Shown piece after piece: positions 34,972 through 43,379 of a stretch of DNA of 64,000 bases (position 1 is its first letter; each line of letters begins with the position of its first letter). This DNA comes from Verrucomicrobia bacterium LW23. Lineage in GTDB: Bacteria > Verrucomicrobiota > Verrucomicrobiia > Methylacidiphilales > UBA1321. The notes below the pieces were generated by a model. It was not told the origin of the DNA, made no database searches, and saw only the letters and a list, made by a program, of their open reading frames with translations. The stretch lies in assembly GCA_003054695.1 (NCBI GenBank), contig QAZA01000039.1, positions 310,001 to 374,000 on the forward strand, read 5' to 3'. Made by a program: the position numbers and the translations under genes.

Positions 34972-35399
34972 GCAACACAGCCTCACCCTCAGCTACAGCT
35001 ACCCCGACACCCGCCGCTGCCTCAGCGGAAGCGGCGGCAGTGGAGAAGAACTGGACTGAAGTAGCACGCCTGGACTCTTTGCAGCCCGGCGTGCCGAAGA
35101 TCATCCTGGTCGCCGGCAAAAGCATCGGGCTCATCCGCGACAAGAACCAGGTCCATGCACTGCTGAACTACTGCCCCCATGCCGGTGCCCCCGTGTGCAC
35201 CAAAGCCCGCGTCTCCGGCTTTGTAGGTACCGACAGCGACGGCAACCTGACCTACAACGAGGAGACCAAAGTCCTCCGCTGTCCCTGGCACCACTGGGAG
35301 TTCTACCTCGCCACCGGCCTCCCCGTTGTCAAAACGCGCGGCCGCCTCAAGCGTTTTGATGTGCGGGTGCGAGAGGGCGTTGTAGAGCTGGTGATGTGA
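34968..35399 (+). CDS. Rieske [2Fe-2S] ferredoxin-like protein
   Basis: A 143-residue protein. After an Ala/Pro/Ser-rich 30-residue start the Rieske fold has both cluster motifs: C-P-H-A-G in LLNYCPHAGAPVC and C-P-W-H-H in LRCPWHHWEFYLATG. The spacing between them is longer than usual (about 38 residues, including SGFVGTDSDGNLTYNEE). This is a ferredoxin-type carrier, without an oxygenase catalytic domain. It is translationally coupled to the amidohydrolase, so they probably serve one redox or ring-modifying reaction; the oxygenase or reductase partner is not in the window. Confidence 0.9.
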   Translation: MSNTASPSATATPTPAAASAEAAAVEKNWTEVARLDSLQPGVPKIILVAGKSIGLIRDKNQVHALLNYCPHAGAPVCTKARVSGFVGTDSDGNLTYNEETKVLRCPWHHWEFYLATGLPVVKTRGRLKRFDVRVREGVVELVM

Positions 35400-35564
35400 G
35401 ATTAACTGGACAGATGGGAAGAGACGCATCTCCCCCGGTGGATACCAGAGTCATTCGCGTCCGCTGGGGTTAATCGCAGGGAGGTTAATTTGGCTCTGAG
35501 TTCAGGCACAACAGCAACGGCCACATGCGCGTTGGTGAATGGAGTCAGGCATTGTTCCCGGGCG

Positions 35565-36310
35565 TTACTGCAGTATGCAGAGCTTATAGCCATTACTATA
35601 AGCCGGTTGGTCAACGGCATGAAGCTCCAGACGAAAAACACCCGTAAAGTCTGTTGGCAACGTCGCAGCTATCATGACGCCCCGGATATTCGTCTGCGCC
35701 GCTGACTCCACCGTTTGCCAGGTTTCCAGTGCCAGCGAGGTTTCCCCAAAATACAGCACGGGCTGAATCAGCAGCGGCGGTGCGATTTCAAAGCTGTCAT
35801 TCAAGATCCAAAGCTCCGCCGTAAACTTCTCCCCCGCCCTCCAGCCAAACTTCACAATCTTCGCGCTCGCCAGGATCGGACGACACGCCTCGGCAACTGC
35901 CGTGTAAGCCCTTTTTGGCATGAATGCCCAGCCCAGCAGGCTGCAATTGGCCGCGCAGGGCCACGGCTCATTGAAGCACCAACTCAGCGCCATGCTCGCA
36001 AAGGGCGATTGCCTTCGGATCTCCTCATACACACCGCGCAGCCCCTCTGCCTGCAGAAGTTGCCCATGCTCTACCACCTCCTCCAGCGAGGCCGTATGCG
36101 GAAAATAGCGCTTGATCGCCGGCAATTGCAGCCAGGTCGAAGGGTCCATATCCCACGCGCCGAAACCATGATGCGTCTCCCAGGCCGTTCCGGGTCGGGG
36201 CGGATACAGATCCTCCGCCGGAATGATCTCCCGCAACCGCTCCGCGTCGAGGGGCCCCGGACATCCAAACTCCGTATAGGCCGTATGCGCCGCGTGTTGA
36301 TACCTATACT
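35565..36310 (-). pseudogene. C-terminal fragment of a GH2-type glycoside hydrolase
   Basis: In the minus frame after a TAG near 36313 it reads YQHAAHTAYTEFGCPGPLDA, then AEDLYPPRPGTAWETHHGFG, MALSWCFNEPWPCAANCSLL and AFMPKRAYTAVAEACRPILA to a stop at 35565. TEFG holds the nucleophile region of GH2 beta-mannosidase-like enzymes, and the later part is their C-terminal beta domain. The N-terminal domains and acid/base NEP motif are absent, so it is not functional. It has no start codon other than TTG 36236. Mannosides would have been the substrate of the intact gene (inference). Confidence 0.7.
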
Positions 36311-36440
36311 ATATCTCGTTTCCACTGGCAGGATCGATAAACGTGTAGGCGCCATGCCCCACCCTCGGGAGCGTTGCCCTTATCTTAAAAGATGAAAAGC
36401 AACGCTCGGTGTTATGCCGTTTGTTGTCCGGAGCCCTTTA

Positions 36441-39344
36441 TTACGGAGCCTTGGGTACTTTGGCCTTGTCCGTTGCTTCGCCCATGACAAAGCCGACGCC
36501 GGACAGGTAGAGGCGGCCGTAAGTCTGGCGGTCGGCGGCGAAGATGTGGCTGTCGAAGCAATCGAAGGGCCAGTCGCTGAGCTTTTGCCACTGAATCTGC
36601 TCCGCCTTTTCTTTGGCGATGTCGTGCGTGATGAAGATGGCGGTCTTTTTGTCTCCATTGGCGCGTCCCATGAGGTAGACCGTGGGTTCGTCTGCTTCTT
36701 TGCCGGGAGCCGGCTTGCCGAAGGCAAACAGCATGGGACGAGGGTCGGACTTGCCTTTGGCGCGTTCGCCGAATTCGAGGAAGTTTATTTCCTGCCAGGT
36801 CTGGCCATAGTCGCGGGTGCGCCAGATGCCGCCGCTGGACAGCGCGGCCCAGACTTCGCCGGCGCGACCGGGAGCAGCTTCGATCCAGACGGGTGATTTG
36901 TCATCCCCAGTGCCGGCTCCGCCAAAGGGAAGAGTGCGGGCGGTGAAGGTTTTGCCGCCGTCGCGGGAGACGAGGAATTCTTTGCGGGCAAAGCGGTACA
37001 GGTAAAACGTGTCGGCGTCCACGCGGTCGGCACAGATGGAGCGGTAATAGGTGTAAGCATCGACGTCATAGGCTACGGGACCAACCGGCTCGTTGCTTTT
37101 GGCATCCAGTGCGTCATTCCACCTTTGGCCGCCATCGTGCGTGTAGCGCACATTTTGGCCGTTGCCGGGGGCGAAAACAGCTTTGAGATCGGCGGGCGAC
37201 GTGCATTTGGCGGAAAGGGCGATTTTACCGCCGCCGTAATTAGCATGGAGAGCTTTGGGAAGTTCCTTCCATTTCAGCCCGCCATCGGTGGTCAGCATGA
37301 TGGTGGCCGGACCCTGGGCGAGATCCTTCTTGTTGTAGGGATTGATCTGGCGCACGACCATGAGGATGTCGGGGTTGCTTTCGCAGTAGTCGAATCCGGT
37401 GTTGTACTCCGCGTTATCCCATCGGGCAGGCTTCATCTGATTCTTAGGCGCGACGTGGGGATCGGCGTGGCGGAAGCCGTTGCAGTCCGAGACCCCGGTG
37501 TACAGAGGAGCGGCATTGCCCGAAGCGGAGGCAGGCGGGCACAGGGCGGAGAGCGGAATGATGTTCTCAATGCCGTCATTCATCAGGGTCCACGTAATGA
37601 CGGGTGCCCAAACATCTTCCGTCTGCCAGACCGCATAGGCATCGGTGGCGTAAGCACGCCTGGGATCGTGAGGATCAATCGTGAGGCTGGAGGGAGCCAG
37701 GATGTCCTTATGGTTCCAGTTGGTGAGACCGAGCAGCGTCATCTGATCTTTGTCATCATTGTTGCGAAAGGTCCAAGTCTTGCCGCCGTCCTGGGAGCGG
37801 AAAAGGGCGGAGTGGAACCATTTGCCTTCGCCCTTGCCCTTCGACTTGCCCCAGGCGATGACGTTATTGGAGTTTTTTGGATCCACAGCAATGCCGGTTC
37901 CCATTTGCTTTGCCTCAGTGGGCGTTACCTTGCTCCATCCGGTCCTGGGATCATGCCGAAAAACACCGGTAAGGTTTTGCGCGTAAATAACGCCATCGGC
38001 ACTGGCACCCATCCACCGGACAGGCTCATTCCCGGTCATTTCGGAAAAAGCTGTGTCGCGAGTGAAGGTGTCGCCGCCATCTTTGCTGACATAGAGGCCG
38101 CGTTCGGCATCCGGCAGGTCTTTGCTGCCGTGGAGGTAGAAATGGACATGCTCCGAACGCTTTTCTGATCCCTGACCGATGGAGGAAGAGCCGTCAATGA
38201 CGAGGCTGCGGATGCCGGGGTCAAGGTACGCGCGGCTGTCTTTACCGGCGGGAACGGAAGGAGCCTTGAAGACTTGCTTCCAGGTGGCTCCACCATCGAA
38301 GGAGCGCCAGACGCCGTCGGTGCGGGTGCCCCAGTAGATGATGTCCGGGTTCTGCGGGTCCAACGCGACGGGGTTACCCCATTTGCGGGCCTCATGACGG
38401 TTTCCGTCCGCAAACTTCTCAAGAACTCGTGTCCAGTTTGCACCGCCGTCCGTCGTTTTAAAGAGACCGACACCGATTTGCCAGCCATCGCCCCGCTCGG
38501 CGTAAGCAATATCGGCATTGGTGGGATGAAGGATCAAACTCCCAACACCGCCGTAACTGCGAGGGGTGTAGGCTTGAGTCAAAGCCATCGGCTGCCAGGC
38601 CTTGTCCGAAGCGGTGCGCTTCCATGGGCCACCCACATCGGATCGCATCCACAGCAGGCCGGGAACCTGGGGATGAGGTGTGACCTCCAGGCACCAGCCA
38701 CCGCCGCCGATGGCCACATTCCCCCACTTCATCGCAAGATCGGAAGGAATAACAGGGAGCGGTTTCCCGGCCGGGGAGATCGTCACAGGCTCCGAAGGCC
38801 GGGGCGTTGTGCGCACCAGATTAATCCCGCCGATTTCGATCGTCTGCGCCTGATGTCCAAAGAAGAAAACCAGCAGCATCTTGCCGGTGTCGGCTTTGGT
38901 GCGGGCAGTAAAGGAGTAGCGAAACTCTTGCCAGTCCGCTGTCAGCTCCAGCTTGCTGACCTCGAGCGAGCTGATGTCGTTGAGGCTGTTGGAGGATTGC
39001 ACCTTGACCGCCATTTGGCCCGCGGGCTCAGGAGAACGGGCGAAAAAGCTGAGCACAAGGCTGTCCCCCGCTGCGATGGGCTCTGCATTGCGGGCGCTCA
39101 GCTGGACTTCCCAGAAGTTGGCGGGAGGAGCCGTGACACGGATCCGGTTCACTTCCCGAAAAGGTTGCCCGGAGACGGCAGAAGTCTCACGCGTGGCCTT
39201 GCCATAAGGCATGGACTCCTTAAGGGCAGCGTGTATCGCTGCATCGTCAGCTCCAAGCAGCGCTGTGTCAGCAGCCGAAAGTTGCATGGCGCCTGCCAGA
39301 ATAAAGAAACAGAAAGCAGGAATGCGGAGTAGGCTATTGTTCAT
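36441..39344 (-). CDS. Secreted GH74-like xyloglucanase/sialidase-type propeller protein
   Basis: A 967-residue protein with a clear signal peptide (IPAFCFFILAGAMQLSAA). Residues 35-190 form a beta-sandwich carbohydrate-binding-like domain (FWEVQLSARNAEPIAAGDSL, DWQEFRYSFTARTKAD). The rest is the tandem seven-bladed propeller of GH74 with Asp-box repeats: LLWMRSDVGGPWKR, LFKTTDGGANWTRV, VWRSFDGGATWKQ, LFRSQDGGKTWTFR, and IWRTRDYGQTWQ. GH74 enzymes cut the xyloglucan backbone outside the cell. A candidate operator lies 128 bases upstream, linking it to the LacI regulon. With the fucosidase, alpha-galactosidase and a dead xylosidase, it points to xyloglucan use. Confidence 0.88.
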   Translation of the reverse strand: MNNSLLRIPAFCFFILAGAMQLSAADTALLGADDAAIHAALKESMPYGKATRETSAVSGQPFREVNRIRVTAPPANFWEVQLSARNAEPIAAGDSLVLSFFARSPEPAGQMAVKVQSSNSLNDISSLEVSKLELTADWQEFRYSFTARTKADTGKMLLVFFFGHQAQTIEIGGINLVRTTPRPSEPVTISPAGKPLPVIPSDLAMKWGNVAIGGGGWCLEVTPHPQVPGLLWMRSDVGGPWKRTASDKAWQPMALTQAYTPRSYGGVGSLILHPTNADIAYAERGDGWQIGVGLFKTTDGGANWTRVLEKFADGNRHEARKWGNPVALDPQNPDIIYWGTRTDGVWRSFDGGATWKQVFKAPSVPAGKDSRAYLDPGIRSLVIDGSSSIGQGSEKRSEHVHFYLHGSKDLPDAERGLYVSKDGGDTFTRDTAFSEMTGNEPVRWMGASADGVIYAQNLTGVFRHDPRTGWSKVTPTEAKQMGTGIAVDPKNSNNVIAWGKSKGKGEGKWFHSALFRSQDGGKTWTFRNNDDKDQMTLLGLTNWNHKDILAPSSLTIDPHDPRRAYATDAYAVWQTEDVWAPVITWTLMNDGIENIIPLSALCPPASASGNAAPLYTGVSDCNGFRHADPHVAPKNQMKPARWDNAEYNTGFDYCESNPDILMVVRQINPYNKKDLAQGPATIMLTTDGGLKWKELPKALHANYGGGKIALSAKCTSPADLKAVFAPGNGQNVRYTHDGGQRWNDALDAKSNEPVGPVAYDVDAYTYYRSICADRVDADTFYLYRFARKEFLVSRDGGKTFTARTLPFGGAGTGDDKSPVWIEAAPGRAGEVWAALSSGGIWRTRDYGQTWQEINFLEFGERAKGKSDPRPMLFAFGKPAPGKEADEPTVYLMGRANGDKKTAIFITHDIAKEKAEQIQWQKLSDWPFDCFDSHIFAADRQTYGRLYLSGVGFVMGEATDKAKVPKAP

Positions 39345-39471
39345 AGAAAGGGGAGTGTTGGAAGCGAGGCACAGGTCATGTCTCCAATAGACCTGAATCC
39401 TGGGTTATAGCGGTGATTCAGTGCTGCCTGTATACCTGAACTAAAACGAGCGCTTTGACGACTTGTTTGGA

Positions 39472-39487
39472 ACTGAAACTATTAAGC
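39472..39487 (-). promoter_or_regulatory. Candidate LacI-family operator upstream of the GH74-like gene
   Basis: ACTGAA-ACTA-TTAAGC matches the proposed palindrome at 10 of 12 positions and lies 128 bases upstream of the minus-strand ATG at 39344. Confidence 0.45.
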
Positions 39488-39536
39488 ATGACCAGCCTCT
39501 CTTCACGGCTCCACAGCAGAGTTGATTCTAATGTGC

Positions 39537-39925
39537 AATCAAGATGAGCTTCGCGAAGCGCTGGGGCTGAGTTGTGCGCTGTCCACCCTGCACGACGTGC
39601 TCAAGGAGATGAAGCTGACCTTTAGAAGAAACGCTGCGCGCCGATGAGCAGACGCGACCCGATGTGAAAGCCAAACGCCGGCGCTGGTAGGCCAAACACC
39701 GCAACTGGCACCGCAGTCGCCTGGTCTTTGTCGACGAAGCCGGCGCGAAAACCAGCATGACGCGCCTGTACGGGCGCTCGCGTCGTGGCAAACGCTGCCA
39801 CGACACCACGCCGCACGGCCGCTGGTGCTCCACCAGCATGATCGCCTCCATGCGCAGCGACGGTTTCACCACCCAAACCGCCCTGTCTAGAGCCACCAAC
39901 ACGGAGATCTTCCGCACCTCTGTGC
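39537..39925 (+). mobile_element. Degenerate IS630-family transposase
   Basis: Pieces of one transposase appear in two frames: DELREALGLSCALSTLHDVL and KEMKLTF, then after a frameshift TLRADEQTRPDVKAKRRRW-stop, then HRSRLVFVDEAGAKTSMTRL and HDTTPHGRWCSTSMIASM. VFVDEAG carries the middle catalytic Asp of IS630. A frameshift, an internal stop and loss of the C-terminal catalytic Glu make it inactive. Ends of the element cannot be found. Confidence 0.8.
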
Positions 39926-39942
39926 TCACCGGGCGCCCAAGA

Positions 39943-40627
39943 AATACCACACTTCCGAAAGGGAATGGGTTGCTCCCGCCAATTGAGGCTGTAGTAAATT
40001 CTATTCAGGCAATTGAAGAGTGTGCTGGCAAGTTTGGCTCGCCCTTGCCAAGTATAATCGGAGAAGATTATTGTGGCTTAAAACGTTTAAGCAAGTTTTT
40101 GTTAATAGCGTATATCGAACAGAGGCTGACACTTTAAATCGTCGCAGCTTTAAGTTCTCCGTTATCGAAGGTATAACCGGACAAAAATTGGATGCAATTG
40201 ACGCATCTTAAGATGAAACCTGGTTTCGTTAAAGAGCGTGCCGTATCTTGGTGTGCTGCAAGTAGAGTGATTAAAACTGAAAATCTCTCAGGCAAAATAG
40301 GAGGCCAGGATGGATACTATTGTGCGGGATACATTCAATCGCCGTATTTCGATAAGATGTTGCGTCCTGAAAGATTTGGATTCGATATTGAAGAAGCGGA
40401 GAACGATTTATTGCCGTGCGACGAACCCCTCTTTTCTGAGATACGGGAGGCGGAGATTTCGTCTGCACAACAGCTACTTTCACCAGCTCATTATGCCTAT
40501 GGGGAAAACTTCTGATGACGTCAGACAGGACAGCTGCCATCTTTGGCTTATCGATGAACGGCTAGCTTTCCACAATTACCTCGCACCCGATAAGCCTCTA
40601 AGCAGTTATGCCGGTGGAAGCGACTGA
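39943..40627 (+). pseudogene. Shredded GHKL-ATPase (HSP90-like ATP-binding) gene of a type seen in defence loci
   Basis: Fragments of one large ATP-binding protein occur in order but in different frames: NTTLPKGNGLLPPIEAVVNS with IQAIEE (the Bergerat N-box motif), then RSFKFSVIEGITGQKLDAI, AVSWCAASRVIKTENLSGKI, GYIQSPYFDKMLRPERFGFD, and finally LWLIDERLAFHNYLAPDKPL. I recognise this combination from large ATP-binding proteins that often lie in bacterial defence islands. Internal deletions and frameshifts make it dead. It is much more AT-rich than both flanks, a sign of foreign origin. Confidence 0.65.
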
Positions 40628-40986
40628 CCAGAGGTCATCCGCAACGTACAGCAGGCAACAGGGACAGCGGGCGCGGCGCGGCGCAAGGCGCTCCGATCTC
40701 CGGGGAGATGACCTTAGACTCGGTCGCAACTGCGGAGCGGATGGGCGGGCACATGGCGTTCAACTCAATGCGCGAATGGTCTGCCCAGTTCAAGGATTAG
40801 ATCGAGCGCGACGGGCCCTGGCCGACGACAAGTAGCTCCGCCTTCATCGAGGCGGTGCGTGTCGCGCAAGGAGTGAATCCTATCTGTATATATGGGCGGG
40901 GCGGGGCGTTGTCCCGCACAGTGTTGTCGGCGATTCACGTCACCCCTCTGGCCCTGCGTCGCCATTTATAACACTCCATACGCATC
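40628..40986. other. Scar sequence before the sulfatase module
   Basis: One frame ends ISGEMTLDSVATAERMGG and HMAFNSMREWSAQFKD-stop (about 40697-40800), which looks like the tail of a lost protein that I cannot name. The remainder shows nothing recognisable. A promoter for the following sulfatase should lie near 40930-40980. Confidence 0.4.
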
Positions 40987-42519
40987 ATGTCCAAGCGGAC
41001 CAACATTCTGCTTATCACGAGCGACCAACAGCACTGGAATACGCTTGGGAAGCATCAGCCGGAAATCAAGACGCCCAACCTCGACCGCCTGGCTGCCGAG
41101 GGCATGTTGTTCAAGCGCGCCTATTGCCCGAATCCGACCTGCACGCCGACGAGGGCATCCCTCATCACCGGACAGTATCCCAGCATGCACGGCGCCTGGG
41201 CGCTGGGCACCAAGCTGCCCGAGTCGGCCGTGACGATCGGAGAAGCGCTTGGCAGGGAGGGCTACGGGACGGCCCTCATAGGCAAGGCCCACTTTCAGCC
41301 GCTGCGAAACACCGAGCAGTGGCCGTCTATGGAGTCGTATCCGTTGCTCAAGGACGATGCATACTGGGCTGGTTTCCATGGGCCGTTTTATGGCTTCGAA
41401 CACGTCGAGTTGACCCGCAATCATGGCGACGAATCCCATGTCGGCCAGCACTATGGCCTTTGGATGCGCGAACGGGGCCTGACCGACTGGGAAAAGCATT
41501 TCCAGACCTCCTGGCAGGAGTTCGATTATTCGGAGGGCGAAAGCAATCCGCCGCAATTCGGGCCTTGGACGCTGCCGGAGGACTACCACATGAATGCATG
41601 GATAACGGAGCGCACGGCCGCTTGGTTCGACCGGTGCAAAGAGGAGGGGCGTCCCTGCTTCGCGTGGGCCAGCTATTTCGATCCGCATCCGCCCTACCTG
41701 GTCCCGGAGCCCTGGGCCTCGATGTATGATCCCAGCAAGCTTACCGTCCCCGCGGCGACCCCGGGCGAGCATGACGACAGCCCGCCCTACATCCGGATGA
41801 CCCAGCAGGAGAATCCCGATTTTGCCGGGTTCGACGAGACCGGGCACCGGCCCCACGGATTGGGGTGCCACCTGCAGTGCAGGGAAAAGACCGCCCGCGA
41901 GCTGGCGCTCTATTACGGCATGGTCAGCATGATGGACCGCTACATCGGCCGCCTGATCGACCATCTTGAAAAGATCGGCGAGAAGGAAAACACGCTGATC
42001 GTCTTCACTAGCGACCACGGGCACTACATCGGCCACCACGGGTTGATCGCCAAGGGCCCGTTCCATTACGAGGACGGTGTCAGGGTGCCGATGATCGCCA
42101 GCTGGCCGGGCCGCATCCCCGCCGGCGTGGAAAGCGACGCCATCCAGTCGCTCGTGGATCTGCCGGTTTCCTTCCTCAAGGCCGGCGGGGCCCAGGTGCC
42201 GCCCGTCATGCAGGGGGTCGACCAGCTGCCGGTGTGGACCGGCGGCGGGACGCCCGCCCGGGACCATGCGCTCATCGAGTTCCGCGACCAGCCGACCGCG
42301 CTGCACATGCGGACGTATGTGAATGACAGATACAAACTGACGGTCCATTGCCGCCGGGACTACGGCGAGCTCTACGACCTGCGGGAGGACCCCGGGGAGA
42401 TCCGCAACCTCTGGGACCGGCCGGAACATCGCGCGCTCAAGGCGGAGCTGATACGGAAAATGGTGGACGCCGAGATGGCCCGTGAGCCGATGTGGATGCC
42501 CCGCGTTTCCTTCGCATGA
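40987..42519 (+). CDS. Sulfatase (type I, formylglycine-dependent)
   Basis: A 510-residue alkaline-phosphatase-fold enzyme. The N-terminus NILLITSDQQHWNTLG carries the metal-binding Asp. The active-site signature is CTPTRASLITGQYPS, where the Cys is converted to formylglycine. The second metal site is in VFTSDHGHYIGHHG, and the C-terminus has the usual sulfatase beta domain (LYDLREDPGEIRNLW). It removes sulfate esters from sugars. No signal peptide is visible, which is unusual for polysaccharide sulfatases and may mean cytoplasmic action or a missed start. An anaerobic or FGE-type maturase must exist elsewhere. It opens module B and lies 107 bases before an SGNH hydrolase. Confidence 0.94.
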   Translation: MSKRTNILLITSDQQHWNTLGKHQPEIKTPNLDRLAAEGMLFKRAYCPNPTCTPTRASLITGQYPSMHGAWALGTKLPESAVTIGEALGREGYGTALIGKAHFQPLRNTEQWPSMESYPLLKDDAYWAGFHGPFYGFEHVELTRNHGDESHVGQHYGLWMRERGLTDWEKHFQTSWQEFDYSEGESNPPQFGPWTLPEDYHMNAWITERTAAWFDRCKEEGRPCFAWASYFDPHPPYLVPEPWASMYDPSKLTVPAATPGEHDDSPPYIRMTQQENPDFAGFDETGHRPHGLGCHLQCREKTARELALYYGMVSMMDRYIGRLIDHLEKIGEKENTLIVFTSDHGHYIGHHGLIAKGPFHYEDGVRVPMIASWPGRIPAGVESDAIQSLVDLPVSFLKAGGAQVPPVMQGVDQLPVWTGGGTPARDHALIEFRDQPTALHMRTYVNDRYKLTVHCRRDYGELYDLREDPGEIRNLWDRPEHRALKAELIRKMVDAEMAREPMWMPRVSFA

Positions 42520-42626
42520 CGCCGGCCGAAACGCGGTTATCGCCGCGTTCCATGCGGATATCGGACGGCGAATCGCTTTCACCCTCAAACACGTCAACGC
42601 ATAGCCCAGCCCTGTCTGTCACCGCC

Positions 42627-43319
42627 ATGAGCACGCAGTCTTTTTCCAGCGAATCGTTCTACACCCCCGCCGAGGACATCAGCGGGTTGAAGGCCGGGAC
42701 CGAAAAGCGTCCCGATCTGCCGAACGTGCTGCTGATCGGAGACTCGATCTCCGTGGGCTACACGCTGCCGGTCATCGAGCGCCTGAGGGACACGGCGAAC
42801 ACCGAGCGCGCTAAGGCCAATTGCGGCGACACCCTCGCGGGCCTAAGGAATCTGGAAGCCTGGCTGGGCGACACCCGCTGGGAGGTGATCCATTTCAACT
42901 GGGGCCTGCACGACCTCTGCTATCGCCATCCCGATGCCAGGGCCTACGGGCACCGGGACAAGATCAATGGCACTGTCTCGGTGCCGTTGGACGAGTATGT
43001 CCGGAATCTGGAAAGGCTGGTCGGCCGGTTGCGGCAGACCGGCGCGAAGCTCATCTGGGCCAGCAGCACCTGCGTGCCCGAGGGCGAGGCGGGCCGTTAC
43101 GCGGGTGATGAAATCGTCTACAACGAGGCGGCCGCGAAAGTGATGCGGGCGCACGGCGTGCCGGTTAACGATCTCCATGCGGTCAGCCAGCGATTTGGCG
43201 CGGCGCACTGGTCGTTGCCCGGAGACGTGCATTTCAGCAAGAGCGGCTCCAATTTGCTGGCCGACCAGGTCGTCGCGGCCATCCGCGAAGTCCTGGCGGG
43301 TCTGCCGAAGAAATTCTAG
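42627..43319 (+). CDS. SGNH/GDSL-type esterase
   Basis: A 230-residue protein. Block I is VLLIGDSISVGYT with the nucleophile Ser, block II Gly lies in CGDTLAGLRNL, block III is HFNWGLHD (His in place of Asn), and block V is GDVHFSKSG with the Asp-x-x-His pair. Such enzymes deacetylate sugars in many polysaccharide clusters. ATG 42627 was chosen; an in-frame stretch back to 42492 overlaps the sulfatase end and looks non-coding. No signal peptide. It probably removes acetyl groups from the same substrate as the sulfatase (inference). Confidence 0.9.
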   Translation: MSTQSFSSESFYTPAEDISGLKAGTEKRPDLPNVLLIGDSISVGYTLPVIERLRDTANTERAKANCGDTLAGLRNLEAWLGDTRWEVIHFNWGLHDLCYRHPDARAYGHRDKINGTVSVPLDEYVRNLERLVGRLRQTGAKLIWASSTCVPEGEAGRYAGDEIVYNEAAAKVMRAHGVPVNDLHAVSQRFGAAHWSLPGDVHFSKSGSNLLADQVVAAIREVLAGLPKKF

Positions 43320-43379
43320 CGTTCGCGCAAGGCGCCGCCCGTCCGGTGCGCGTTCTTTCTCAATCTCCCGCGTGTCCGG

